Source of the DNA: Methanobacteriota archaeon
GTDB lineage: Archaea; Thermoplasmatota; Poseidoniia; MGIII; CG-Epi1
DNA: 15,345 bases
NCBI GenBank assembly: GCA_029977605.1
Contig: JAPOKN010000026.1
Coordinates: forward strand, 1 to 15,345
Direction of reading: 5' to 3'
Below are positions 1-7,949 of the stretch, one piece after another (the first letter of the stretch is position 1; every line of letters starts with the position of its first letter). The notes under the pieces are model-generated. The model was not told the origin of the DNA, ran no database searches, and worked only from the letters and a program-made list of their open reading frames with translations. A program made the translations under genes and the position numbers.

Positions 1-99
1 ATGTCCTAAGTCCCTTAAGCCTTCCGAATATGCTTTTACTACAGTTTCAGCACCACCTGGAGCTGGAGGATATCTGACACACCCCTGTAGAATCTTCAT
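1..99 (-). CDS. Partial GT4-type glycosyltransferase (N-terminus only)
   Basis: Reading the minus strand from the ATG at 99 down to base 1 gives 33 open codons beginning MKILQGCVRYPPAPGGAETV and ending in RDLGH. A short MKIL strand, then a YPP..GGAE glycine-rich turn, a helix and a terminal GH is the classic start of GT-B fold, GT4-family glycosyltransferases, where the GGxE loop contacts the acceptor and the donor phosphate. These are cytosolic or membrane-associated enzymes that move a sugar from a nucleotide-sugar donor, often in surface glycan or glycolipid assembly. The rest of the gene lies beyond the left edge, so donor and acceptor cannot be guessed. It diverges from tatC across a 47-base gap. 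No in-frame start closer to tatC looks better. Other GT-B enzymes with the same N-terminus are possible. Confidence 0.72.
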   Translation of the reverse strand, partial: MKILQGCVRYPPAPGGAETVVKAYSEGLRDLGH

Positions 100-111
100 G
101 GTTAGCCATAC

Positions 112-126
112 AAGGCGCCTTTTAAG
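112..126. promoter_or_regulatory. Shared TATA-like box and 10-bp palindrome between divergent genes
   Basis: The 47-base gap holds one TTTTAA element at 120-125. Its centre lies about 24 nt from the tatC start (147) and about 23 nt from the glycosyltransferase start (99). That suits leaderless archaeal transcription in either direction. A perfect 10-bp palindrome, AAGGCGCCTT, occupies 112-121 and overlaps the box, so it could be a repressor or activator site. The box and palindrome are visible in the sequence; that they work as a promoter and operator is inference. Confidence 0.4.
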
Positions 127-146
127 CCCCCGACCTTAGCCAGTTA

Positions 147-851
147 GTGGCAGAATCAAAAGACATAAGCAGCCCACTTTCAAGCCATCTCGAGGAACTA
201 AGAACATATTTACTGTTGCCTTTCGTAATCAATGTAATTTTAATGATGATGATTATTTCTTTTGCATCTAATTTAATTATTAATATTCTGGAGGCAGTTA
301 GTCTGGATATAAATGATTTAACTACTTACAGTCCAGTCGAATATTTCAAAACCAAAATATTCCTTAGTTTGGTGTTAAGTCTCATATTTTCCTCCCCCCT
401 TTGGTTACTATCAATTTACAATTTCTCAAGAACAGGTTTGACTGATTTCGAAAGAAATAATATTGGATATAGCTTTGTAATTGGTCAAACTTTTTTCTTA
501 CTAGGTTGCGGCATAGGATTTTTCTTAGTAACTCCATATTTTCTCGATTTACTTCTTGCTGATAGTGAAATAGTAATTCAAAATCTATCTGTGTATGAAA
601 CAATTAAAATAATAATTTCAACTACACTTTTCACAGGATTATTGATTAGTACGCCTGTATTCACTTTACTCATTAATAGAATTGTAGAAGGGCGTAAAGA
701 TGTAAGAAAATACATATATACTTTAATTTTGTTTATAGCAATAATAGCAACGCCCAAACCATCCATGATTCTAAACATGATTTTCCTTATATCTTTTGTT
801 TTAATTGCTGAAATAACTATGCTAGTTGCTGGGGTAAAAAATGAGAATTAA
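147..851 (+). CDS. tatC: Sec-independent (Tat) protein translocase subunit TatC
   Basis: TatC is the membrane receptor of the twin-arginine pathway, which exports folded, often cofactor-bearing proteins. The 234-residue product opens with SSHLEELR (residues 12-19), the TatC signature next to the first helix and part of the RR signal-peptide site. It continues with SPVEYF (62-67), a conserved NF..TGL..FER stretch (92-103) that keeps the functionally important Phe and Glu of the first cytosolic loop, and ATPKPS (201-206) before the last helix. About six hydrophobic segments fit the family fold, and the length is near the usual 230-260. The Glu of the FExP motif in helix 4 is absent (ISTP at 167-170). 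The start is a GTG at 147, with a TATA-like box about 24 nt upstream. The 3' end overlaps the next gene by 11 nt. No TatA is in the window. Confidence 0.88.
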   Translation: MAESKDISSPLSSHLEELRTYLLLPFVINVILMMMIISFASNLIINILEAVSLDINDLTTYSPVEYFKTKIFLSLVLSLIFSSPLWLLSIYNFSRTGLTDFERNNIGYSFVIGQTFFLLGCGIGFFLVTPYFLDLLLADSEIVIQNLSVYETIKIIISTTLFTGLLISTPVFTLLINRIVEGRKDVRKYIYTLILFIAIIATPKPSMILNMIFLISFVLIAEITMLVAGVKNEN

Positions 852-2556
852 AAATTACCAAAGGTATTTGCTTTATTCGGTATTTTCACTAACTATTTTA
901 CTCAGATTTGTACACAAGTATGACTGGCCAATATGGGGAAGCGATTCTGGAGAATATTTGTACTTAACCAGATACTTGGTAGAAAATGGAATGATGCTAA
1001 ATGAAGATTATATTGGCTGGGGAAGGGCATATCCTGATTTCCAAGGAATGCAAATATTAACTGCAACTATAGCTTTAGTTTTTGATGTTTCTTACTACAC
1101 TTCCTTAACTTGGTTCATTCCTTTAATCTCTGGATTAGCCATTCCAATGCTATTTATTATTGGCAAAGAACTTGTAGGATTTACACCTGCGTTATTTGGT
1201 TCGGCATTTTACGGAGTTACATTTGGAGTAGTGTATGCGAACTCTCATCCTATGCCTGGGGGATTAGCTGAAACTTTAGGATTTGTTCTTATATTAAATT
1301 GGATCAAAATACTGAAAGATGAAAGTATATGGGTTATTAATCCACTGAAAAGAAATCCGTGGGGAAATATGGCTAAATTCTCGTTTTTTGCTCTACTGCT
1401 TACGCATCATTTCACTTTACTTTTGTTAATGGCAGCCATATTAGGAATATTGATTGTAGAAATTGCCGCAGGAAACAAAAAAATAGGTACTGAAGGGATT
1501 ATGGTTGTAGGATTGATGTCACTACCGATTTCAGTTTACTGGTTAATTTATGCAAAGTCTTTCAGAAAAATGTTAGATGACAGTGCTTTTGATTTTCTAC
1601 CCGAAAACATTCCAACGACACTTGTGTTAACTCTAATTCCATTTGTATCACTTACCATTTTATGGTTAATCAAAGATAGGCTCAATTTGCCTAATTTTAG
1701 TGAAAATATAACTCATAATAATTATTTGAAACGTACTGTGGCCTCATTTGTTGGAGTATTTATCCTAATAATGCTTGTTCTATGGAAAGGCGTACCTGGA
1801 ACAGACATTCCTGTCGATTTTGAAGCAACTCCATACTTAGGGGTCAATCTAGCAATTATGTCATTAGCCTGCGTTCCTAGTTTTGTTACGTCAAAAAAGA
1901 ATAGTTGGTTACTTTGGGGTTGGTTACTACCAATTCTTGGATTGGCTACAATAGGTGCTGCAACAGGCTCTCATCTATTAATTGCTTACAGACATGCGCC
2001 TTATTTGCTGGCTCCAGTTGCTCTAATGATTGGAATAAGTTTTCAATATTTTATTATAGGATTCGAAACCAAAAAAAGGAAATATGTTACTGCGGTATTC
2101 ACAATTCTTTTGCTTGGATGTGCATGGGGCGCATATCCTCCACCTTCCGTGATGGGAGGATTCCAAGAAGGCAGTAATCAGAAAGAAATTGATGGTATCT
2201 TATGGTTTGACTTTGCTGAAGAAAACAGTCTTGTTGCCAGCGATCACAGATTAAGCAGTTTAACTTTTGGATTGACTAAAACAAATGCAACCTGGGAAAA
2301 TGGTGCAACTGTCATTAACGGAAATACTGAAGAATCTATCCTGGCTGGTAAAGATTTACCAACACCGCAAGCTGGAAGAAAAGATGTTACCTATGTTCTT
2401 TTATCAGAAGAAATGCAAAAAGGAGTTGCTCTTTTGCAATGGGATCCTGCGGAAGAGCTGACAGGTGAAGCAAAGACTAAGTTCACAGATAATAACAAAT
2501 TTCCTATTTGGTTTGACAATGGGGACGTAATAATCATGAAAATGCCTGATAAATAA
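841..2556 (+). CDS. Multi-pass membrane protein, GT-C-type glycosyltransferase candidate
   Basis: A 571-residue protein with about ten or more hydrophobic helices up to roughly residue 430, then a hydrophilic C-terminal domain of about 140 residues. After the first helix comes GSDSGEY (33-39), an acidic motif in the first outer loop where GT-C enzymes (PMT, AglB/STT3 and ArnT relatives) carry the catalytic D/E. It is followed by a YPDFQG motif (64-69), similar to the conserved Tyr-Pro segment of that superfamily. HPMPGGLAET (about 139-148) may be a substrate loop. GT-C enzymes transfer sugars from polyprenyl-phosphate donors on the outer face of the membrane. It starts within tatC (11-nt overlap), so the two are probably co-transcribed. 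I see no WWDYG motif of oligosaccharyltransferase, so AglB is unlikely. The acceptor is unknown, and another polytopic membrane enzyme cannot be excluded. Confidence 0.62.
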   Translation: MRIKNYQRYLLYSVFSLTILLRFVHKYDWPIWGSDSGEYLYLTRYLVENGMMLNEDYIGWGRAYPDFQGMQILTATIALVFDVSYYTSLTWFIPLISGLAIPMLFIIGKELVGFTPALFGSAFYGVTFGVVYANSHPMPGGLAETLGFVLILNWIKILKDESIWVINPLKRNPWGNMAKFSFFALLLTHHFTLLLLMAAILGILIVEIAAGNKKIGTEGIMVVGLMSLPISVYWLIYAKSFRKMLDDSAFDFLPENIPTTLVLTLIPFVSLTILWLIKDRLNLPNFSENITHNNYLKRTVASFVGVFILIMLVLWKGVPGTDIPVDFEATPYLGVNLAIMSLACVPSFVTSKKNSWLLWGWLLPILGLATIGAATGSHLLIAYRHAPYLLAPVALMIGISFQYFIIGFETKKRKYVTAVFTILLLGCAWGAYPPPSVMGGFQEGSNQKEIDGILWFDFAEENSLVASDHRLSSLTFGLTKTNATWENGATVINGNTEESILAGKDLPTPQAGRKDVTYVLLSEEMQKGVALLQWDPAEELTGEAKTKFTDNNKFPIWFDNGDVIIMKMPDK

Positions 2557-2563
2557 TATTAAA
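2557..2563 (+). promoter_or_regulatory. Possible TATA-like box ahead of the amidohydrolase
   Basis: TATTAAA lies directly after the stop codon of the GT-C gene, its centre about 23 nt before the ATG at 2583. That spacing matches the other candidate boxes in the window. The gene may therefore have its own leaderless promoter besides read-through from tatC. The region is AT-rich, so chance is a real alternative. Confidence 0.3.
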
Positions 2564-2582
2564 CAGCTTTGATTGGAAGAAT

Positions 2583-3773
2583 ATGGAATATCATAAGATA
2601 AAAGACGAATCAATGTCAATATCTGATTGGATTATCAGCATTAGAAGGGAATTGCATGAACACCCTGAACTGATGTATGAAGAGTTTAAAACAAGTGAGC
2701 TTATTAGACGAGAACTTGACAAATTAGAAATATCATACAAACACCCTATTGCAGAAACTGGAGTCCTTGCTTCTATTGGCAATGGAAATGGTCCTTGTGT
2801 TGCATTAAGGGCAGATATGGATGCGCTACCAATCCATGAAGAAACTGATGTATCATTCAAAAGTAAAATAGATGGGAAAATGCACGCGTGCGGTCATGAT
2901 TGTCATGTATCTATGCTTCTTGGTGCTGCTAAACTACTGAAAGGAAAAGAAGACCAAATTAACGGAACAATAAAGCTTCTGTTCCAGCCAGCTGAAGAAG
3001 GCGGTGCAGGTGGAAAACTAATGAGGGAAGAAGGTGCCTTAAAAAATCCAGAAGTTGAAAGGATCTTTGGATTACACGTTTGGCCACAATTGCCAAGCGG
3101 CCAAATTGGATCAAGGGAAGGAACATTCTTAGCCGCTACCTCATCACTCAGTCTTACCGTTAAAGGAGTTGGAGGACATGCTGCCGTTCCTCAATTAACA
3201 AAAGATCCTGTGTTAACTTCAGCCAGAATTATAACAAATCTACAATCAATAATTTCAAGGGAACTAGATCCGTTGGATTCTGGTGTAGTTAGCATCACGG
3301 TAATTAACGGAGGTAATGCGTCAAACGTAATCCCTTCGGAGGTTAAAGTAAAAGGGACGTTAAGATCTCTTACTATGGACGGTCTAAAAGAGCTTCAAAA
3401 AAGAGTTAAGGAAATTTCTGAAGGAATAGCTCAAACTCATGGTTGCGAAGCTATTGTTGAATATGTTGGAAATGATTATCCACCAACAGTCAACGATTCA
3501 GAAATGTGGAAATTTGCTAAAAATGTTGGAATTGAACTACTAGGTGATGAAAATGTTAGTGATTTAGATGCTGTAATGGGAGGAGAGGATTTTGCATACT
3601 ACACTGAAAAAGTAAAAGGCTGCTTTGTGGTATTAGGAATGAATAATCCAGATATAGATGCAACATTTAGCGTGCACCATCCAATGTTTAAGGCTGACGA
3701 AGACGCATTACATATTGGAACTGCTTTACACACTATTTTTGCGCTCAAAAGTTTAGAAGAATTAAATAGTTAA
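2583..3773 (+). CDS. M20D-family metal-dependent amidohydrolase (HipO/ILR1-like)
   Basis: This 396-residue protein matches the M20D subfamily of amidohydrolases and carboxypeptidases, which includes hippurate hydrolase, N-acyl-amino-acid hydrolases and plant IAA-amino acid hydrolases. They cleave an N-acyl amide bond with a two-metal centre in the cytosol. Visible motifs are an RRELHEHPEL helix near the N-terminus, RADMDALPI (about 76-84), MHACGHDCH (about 100-108, metal-binding Cys and His), FQPAEEGGAGG (about 134-144, catalytic Glu and metal ligand), HVWP, GGHAAVPQ in the dimerisation domain, MGGEDFAYY and the final metal ligand in HHPMF. All metal-binding motifs are intact, so the enzyme should be active. 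The substrate cannot be told; it may scavenge N-acylated amino acids or peptides. A second ATG ten codons in (2613) is an alternative start. Its stop abuts the stop of glmS, with no gap. Confidence 0.88.
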   Translation: MEYHKIKDESMSISDWIISIRRELHEHPELMYEEFKTSELIRRELDKLEISYKHPIAETGVLASIGNGNGPCVALRADMDALPIHEETDVSFKSKIDGKMHACGHDCHVSMLLGAAKLLKGKEDQINGTIKLLFQPAEEGGAGGKLMREEGALKNPEVERIFGLHVWPQLPSGQIGSREGTFLAATSSLSLTVKGVGGHAAVPQLTKDPVLTSARIITNLQSIISRELDPLDSGVVSITVINGGNASNVIPSEVKVKGTLRSLTMDGLKELQKRVKEISEGIAQTHGCEAIVEYVGNDYPPTVNDSEMWKFAKNVGIELLGDENVSDLDAVMGGEDFAYYTEKVKGCFVVLGMNNPDIDATFSVHHPMFKADEDALHIGTALHTIFALKSLEELNS

Positions 3774-5588
3774 CTATTCAACAGTAACTGACTTTGCCAA
3801 ATTTCTTGGCTTATCTATACTTTTACCTAAATCATGCGCCACATAATATGATAATAATTGAACAAAAACAGCAACGAGGAATGGAGATAAAACAGGATCC
3901 ACTTCGGGCAATTCAAAGCCATGATCTGAAACTCTCAATGCATGTTTGTCTCCTTTTTGTGCAACCGTAATTACTGGAGCGCTTCTAGCAGATATCTCTT
4001 CAATATTTGATATTAATTTAGAATAAGTGTGATCTTGAATGGCTATAGCAATCACTGGAGTGTCAGAACTTAGAAGTGCTAATGGACCGTGCTTAAGCTC
4101 TCCAGCAGGATATCCTTCAGCATGAATGTATGAAATTTCCTTAAGCTTAAGAGCACCCTCTAGAGCAAGAGGATAATTGATATTGCGACCTATGAAAAAT
4201 GTAGACTTAGCCTTTGAAATATGAGGGACAAGTTCCTTGATAGATTCAGAAGAATTAAGAAGCTGAGTAATCTTACTAGGAATTCCTCTTAGCTCATTTT
4301 CCCAATTTTTCAGCATTACGTGATCTATAGAGCCGGATTGGAAGGCAAGGTGCATAGCAAGTGCGTAAAGGGCCTGCATCTGCGTAAGGAAAGTCTTAGT
4401 GGCTGCAACACCAATTTCCTGCCCAGACTTTGTAATTATAACTCCGTCGACTTCTCTAGTTATTCTACTTCCTGGAACATTACAAATTGCAACGGTATGA
4501 CAACCCTGTTGTTTTGCAGCTCGAGCTGCAGCAAGAGTATCTGCAGTTTCACCACTTTGAGAAATTAAGATGACTAAAGGTCTTGAGGACATGAGTCCTC
4601 CAACGCCCTGAACAGGTGCTGCGTACCTAAACTCTGAAGCGTAATGAACTGAAACTGGGATTGCAGTTAACTGCTCAATTACATATTTTCCAACAAGGCC
4701 TGCATGGTAAGAAGTACCACAAGCAACTATAGAAATACTTCCGATTTTCCAATTTAGATCAAGATTATCAAGAGGAGAATTCACAAATAATTCGGTTTGA
4801 GAATCTTGTAATGCCTTAGGCTGTTCGAAAATCTCTTTAAGCATAAAATGTTCAAAACCACCTTTTTCAGCTACTTCAGTGTACTTTTCCACAGTTTCCA
4901 CTTCAAAATTTACTTCATTTAAGTTCTGATCTAATACTTTTACCTCCTTTGGAGATACACTAACTATTTGATGATCGTCAGGATAGATGATTTGTTGAGT
5001 ATATTTTAAAATTGCATAAATATCACTAGCAACATAATTTTCATCATTACCCAAGCCAATTACTAAAGGTGTTTCATTCCTAACCGAAACAATTTGCTCA
5101 GGATTATCAACATGTATTGCTGCTATGGTGTATATTCCTTCAATCTCATCCAATATTTTACTTACAGCTTTAACCAAATCTCCATCATAATATTTTGACA
5201 ATAAATTTGGTATAACTTCGGTATCTGATTCACTCAAAAAATTAAAACCTTCTTCCTCCAAAGCCGATTTGATATCTAAATAATTATCAATAGTTCCGTT
5301 ATGAACCACGGCAATCTTACCATCATTACTCAAATGGGGATGAGAGTTAACATCAGAAGGTACTCCATGAGTAGCCCACCTAGTGTGAGCAATAGCCATT
5401 TTAGAATTCGATGAATCTAATACGGACTCTAAATTAGCAATCGGGCCTTCTTTCTTTGAAAATACTATTTCACCTTCATGCAAAGCTATGCCTGAAGAAT
5501 CATAACCTCGGTATTCTAACTTCTTTAAGGAATCAATTACAATTTCTTGAGCTAGCTTATTGCCTGTATAACCCACGATGCCGCACAT
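3774..5588 (-). CDS. glmS: Glutamine:fructose-6-phosphate aminotransferase (isomerising)
   Basis: GlmS makes glucosamine-6-phosphate from fructose-6-phosphate and glutamine, the first committed step to UDP-GlcNAc. The 604-residue length is usual. The N-terminal glutaminase domain starts MCGIVGYTG, so Cys2 becomes the nucleophile after Met removal. LEYRGYDSSG, AHTRWATHG, HNGTIDNY and ESDTEV follow. The two SIS sugar-isomerase domains show ACGTSYHAG, SQSGETADT, GVAATKTF, LEGALKLKEISYIHAEGY and a C-terminus of KPRNLAKSVTVE, with the conserved Lys of the isomerase site. The ATG overlaps the stop of the upstream glmU-like gene by one base (TGATG), implying translational coupling and co-regulation from the promoter near 6778. 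It converges on the amidohydrolase with no intergenic base. GlmM, which would link the two steps, is not in the window. Confidence 0.96.
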   Translation of the reverse strand: MCGIVGYTGNKLAQEIVIDSLKKLEYRGYDSSGIALHEGEIVFSKKEGPIANLESVLDSSNSKMAIAHTRWATHGVPSDVNSHPHLSNDGKIAVVHNGTIDNYLDIKSALEEEGFNFLSESDTEVIPNLLSKYYDGDLVKAVSKILDEIEGIYTIAAIHVDNPEQIVSVRNETPLVIGLGNDENYVASDIYAILKYTQQIIYPDDHQIVSVSPKEVKVLDQNLNEVNFEVETVEKYTEVAEKGGFEHFMLKEIFEQPKALQDSQTELFVNSPLDNLDLNWKIGSISIVACGTSYHAGLVGKYVIEQLTAIPVSVHYASEFRYAAPVQGVGGLMSSRPLVILISQSGETADTLAAARAAKQQGCHTVAICNVPGSRITREVDGVIITKSGQEIGVAATKTFLTQMQALYALAMHLAFQSGSIDHVMLKNWENELRGIPSKITQLLNSSESIKELVPHISKAKSTFFIGRNINYPLALEGALKLKEISYIHAEGYPAGELKHGPLALLSSDTPVIAIAIQDHTYSKLISNIEEISARSAPVITVAQKGDKHALRVSDHGFELPEVDPVLSPFLVAVFVQLLSYYVAHDLGKSIDKPRNLAKSVTVE

Positions 5589-6754
5589 CAGATATTATCT
5601 CCTTGGAAGTCCGCATTATAAACTTCTCCCTCGCCAATAGTGGCGCCTTCCAGAAGAATTGAACCGCCGTCAAGAACTGCTCTATTGCCAATATAACATC
5701 TATTTCCAACCATAGATCCTCTATCACTCAAAGAAACTGTATGATCTAGGTATGTAACTTGCCGGTTACTTGGGTTAGCTATTACATTTGTACCAGTTTC
5801 AGTTCCATTCCCTATAACTGTTCCAACAATAGAATTATAGCTTCCAATAACTGAATCGGACATTATTATTGAGTCTTTGATTTCACTGAAAGCACCAATT
5901 CTTGTATTATCGCCAATTGATACCGAGCTACCAACAAAAGTATTAGGTCCAACCACACAATTATTACCTATTGATATTGGGCCTTCAAGATAGCTTCCTG
6001 AACAAATTACAGAACCTGAGCCTATCGAAATAGGACCCTTAAGTGTTACATTTCTTTCAATTTTTCCCGACTTGGACAAGAATAGATTTTGAAGAGATAG
6101 TCTATTTCCATCAATCAAATCCCAAGGGTAAACAATATTGTGCCAATAGTCCGATTTGATAACATCAAAATTAACATCTTCTTCGATTTTTTGAAGAGCT
6201 TCACCTATGTGCCTTCCATCTGCAGAAATTAAACTCTCAGCAATATCTTTATCTAATTTCATTATTCCCGTAAAGTGTAATCTACCGAAAGCTTCAGGAT
6301 TATCAAATGTAATCTTTGCTTTGGAACCCACAAATTCAATCTCTCCCCATTTAGACCACCTATCTGCTTTTCCTGCAAGCAAAACTGGTTTTTCATTACT
6401 TATTAATGGAAGAAAAGAAGAAGATGAAATATAATTGTCTCCTGGAACTAAAATGAAATGGTTGCTTATGCCTTTCAAACCAAGCTTTAAGGCATCCAAA
6501 GTGCCTGACAATGTGGACTGTTCAATGTAGTTTATTTTGATGCCAAATTTGCTTCCATCGCCAAAGTAAGACATAACTAAATTCTTGCGATATCCCACAA
6601 CCATATTAATTTTTTGAATACCTGACTTTGATAAACCATGAACAATATGCTCTAGGATTGGAGCATTCCCAAGAGTAATCATACCTTTAGGTTTATCACT
6701 TGTCCATCCCTTTAGACGAGCACCCTCACCAGCAGCTAAAATGATTGCATCCAC
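5588..6754 (-). CDS. glmU: GlmU-like sugar-1-phosphate nucleotidylyltransferase / acyltransferase
   Basis: A 388-residue two-domain enzyme. Residues 1 to about 225 are a nucleotidyltransferase: LAAGEGARLKGWTSDKPKGM (6-25) is the nucleotide-binding loop and GxG..R..T..KPK signature, SGTLDAL (83-89) binds the base, and GDN (105-107) holds a metal-binding Asp. From about residue 230 to the end, hexapeptide repeats (for example GPISIGSGSVICSG) build a left-handed beta helix, where archaeal GlmU proteins carry glucosamine-1-phosphate acetyltransferase activity. With glmS directly downstream, the likely job is UDP-GlcNAc synthesis in the cytosol, feeding glycan assembly. The start is a GTG at 6754, with a TATA-like box about 24 nt upstream. 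Archaeal relatives also use glucose- or mannose-1-phosphate, so the sugar is inferred from the neighbour rather than from a specific residue. Confidence 0.83.
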   Translation of the reverse strand: MDAIILAAGEGARLKGWTSDKPKGMITLGNAPILEHIVHGLSKSGIQKINMVVGYRKNLVMSYFGDGSKFGIKINYIEQSTLSGTLDALKLGLKGISNHFILVPGDNYISSSSFLPLISNEKPVLLAGKADRWSKWGEIEFVGSKAKITFDNPEAFGRLHFTGIMKLDKDIAESLISADGRHIGEALQKIEEDVNFDVIKSDYWHNIVYPWDLIDGNRLSLQNLFLSKSGKIERNVTLKGPISIGSGSVICSGSYLEGPISIGNNCVVGPNTFVGSSVSIGDNTRIGAFSEIKDSIIMSDSVIGSYNSIVGTVIGNGTETGTNVIANPSNRQVTYLDHTVSLSDRGSMVGNRCYIGNRAVLDGGSILLEGATIGEGEVYNADFQGDNI

Positions 6755-6775
6755 ATTAATATCGATGCAGAGCCC

Positions 6776-6780
6776 TTTAT
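6776..6780 (-). promoter_or_regulatory. TATA-like box of the glmU-glmS operon
   Basis: On the minus strand, ATAAA within TATCATAAAG is centred about 24 nt upstream of the GTG start at 6754. That places the transcription start at or next to the start codon, a leaderless arrangement. It lies in the 76-base gap shared with the divergent reductase gene, which has its own box. Confidence 0.5.
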
Positions 6781-6803
6781 GATACTTATTATTTCAACCA
6801 AAC

Positions 6804-6811
6804 TATATTTT
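6804..6811 (+). promoter_or_regulatory. TATA-like box of the geranylgeranyl reductase gene
   Basis: TATATTTT on the plus strand is centred about 23-24 nt upstream of the GTG at 6831 and is preceded by AAC. It is the clearest TATA element in the window and supports the GTG start through leaderless spacing. No Shine-Dalgarno sequence stands before the start. Confidence 0.55.
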
Positions 6812-6830
6812 AGCAGGGTTAATAGACAAT

Positions 6831-7925
6831 GTGGAAAAAAGCTGGGATGCAATAGTTATTGGAGGAGGGCCTGCTGGAAGTACTGTTGCAAGATATGCTG
6901 CTCTTGGAGGCGTTAAAGTATTAGTAATAGATAGCAGAGAGAAAATAGGCAGCCCATTACAGTGTGGTGAATTAGTACCTACCAATAATCAACTTCGAAA
7001 ATTATGCCCTCATGTACCTGAAATTGATGATCTGTTCAATCTACCTGAGAAAGCCGTATCCAGAAGAACTACAAAGATGGGTTTGGTAACTCCGTCTGGT
7101 AAAAAATTAGTTTATCCATTTAGAGGTAAGATTTTAGAAAGACCAGTTCATGATCAAGCTCTTGTTAACTTAGCAAAAGAAGCAGGTGCTAAATTTCTAA
7201 CAAAGTCAAAGGTTGTTGATATCAGAGATAACATTATCCGTTTGACCAATGGCGATGAATATGAAGGAAAGATAATAGTTGGCTGTGGCGGGCCCCATGA
7301 CCCTCTAAGAGCTAAGCACTGGGACGAAAAATCGCTAAATATTTTTGTTAAATTTATGCTAATTGAAGGCAACTTTGATGATCAGGTGGATTTATATTTT
7401 GGATCAACCGCCCCTGGAGGGTATGCGTGGGTTATTCCAAAGAAAGATGGTGCAAATATTGGAATTGGAATTCAAAAAAAATATGCTAAAGATGTAAATT
7501 TGAAAACTAAGGCCGAGGAATTTTTCGCTAGATTTAAAGGTAAAATTACCTACAAAGGTAGCGGGGCACTACCAATGTCAGGAACCATAAGTCAATTTAC
7601 AAAAGGAAATTACATGTTAGCAGGAGATTCTGCTGGGATGGTCCTTCCGTCTAACGGAGCTGGAATAACAACGGCAATGATTGGAGGACGTGTTGCTGGA
7701 CAAGCAATTGCAAACCACATTAACCATGGTTACAGTTTGGATGAATATGAAAAAAATTGGGATAAACAAATGGGGAAAATGATGAAATATTCAAAAAGAG
7801 GAATAAAATGGGGTGAAATAATGTTCAATTCGCCAGACTGGCTAGTTGATGCTAGCTTTAACTCATTATCAAAACCCTTTATCTGGCGTGCCGTAAACTG
7901 TCGCCCCGTTTTAGGAATTTATTAA
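6831..7925 (+). CDS. Geranylgeranyl reductase family flavoprotein (archaeal lipid saturation)
   Basis: Members of this FAD-dependent family reduce the double bonds of geranylgeranyl chains. In archaea the main role is saturation of digeranylgeranylglycerophospholipids at the membrane. The 364-residue protein begins with a Rossmann FAD motif, GGGPAGS (11-17), then VIDSRE at the end of the second strand. PLQCGELVP (43-50) contains the conserved catalytic-site Cys45 of the family's P..CGG/E motif. PGGYAWVIPK (195-204) is the family's YxWxxPK isoprenoid-cavity motif, and AGDSAG (264-269) with NGAGI is the second FAD-binding motif. It is a little shorter than the common 390 residues. It stands alone as the first gene of a plus-strand pair and diverges from glmU. 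Chlorophyll-type reductases share the fold, but the archaeal setting favours ether lipids. Substrate range is not visible. Confidence 0.87.
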   Translation: MEKSWDAIVIGGGPAGSTVARYAALGGVKVLVIDSREKIGSPLQCGELVPTNNQLRKLCPHVPEIDDLFNLPEKAVSRRTTKMGLVTPSGKKLVYPFRGKILERPVHDQALVNLAKEAGAKFLTKSKVVDIRDNIIRLTNGDEYEGKIIVGCGGPHDPLRAKHWDEKSLNIFVKFMLIEGNFDDQVDLYFGSTAPGGYAWVIPKKDGANIGIGIQKKYAKDVNLKTKAEEFFARFKGKITYKGSGALPMSGTISQFTKGNYMLAGDSAGMVLPSNGAGITTAMIGGRVAGQAIANHINHGYSLDEYEKNWDKQMGKMMKYSKRGIKWGEIMFNSPDWLVDASFNSLSKPFIWRAVNCRPVLGIY

Positions 7926-7928
7926 ACC

Positions 7929-7935
7929 TATTTAT
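7929..7935 (+). promoter_or_regulatory. TATA-like box ahead of nob1
   Basis: TATTTAT begins 3 bases after the reductase stop codon. Its centre is about 18 nt before the GTG at 7950 but about 24 nt before the in-frame GTG at 7956. The other boxes here sit at 23-25 nt, so this one mildly favours 7956 as the true start of nob1. Confidence 0.4.
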
Positions 7936-7949
7936 TCTGATTACTATGG

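Noticed and set aside
1905..2177. 90-codon open frame on the plus strand
   Set aside because: It is an alternative frame within the GT-C gene, which has a longer frame with membrane helices and family-like motifs.
841..2556. Oligosaccharyltransferase AglB/STT3
   Set aside because: Topology is similar, but no WWDYG-type motif is visible and the protein is short, so only a general GT-C call is made.
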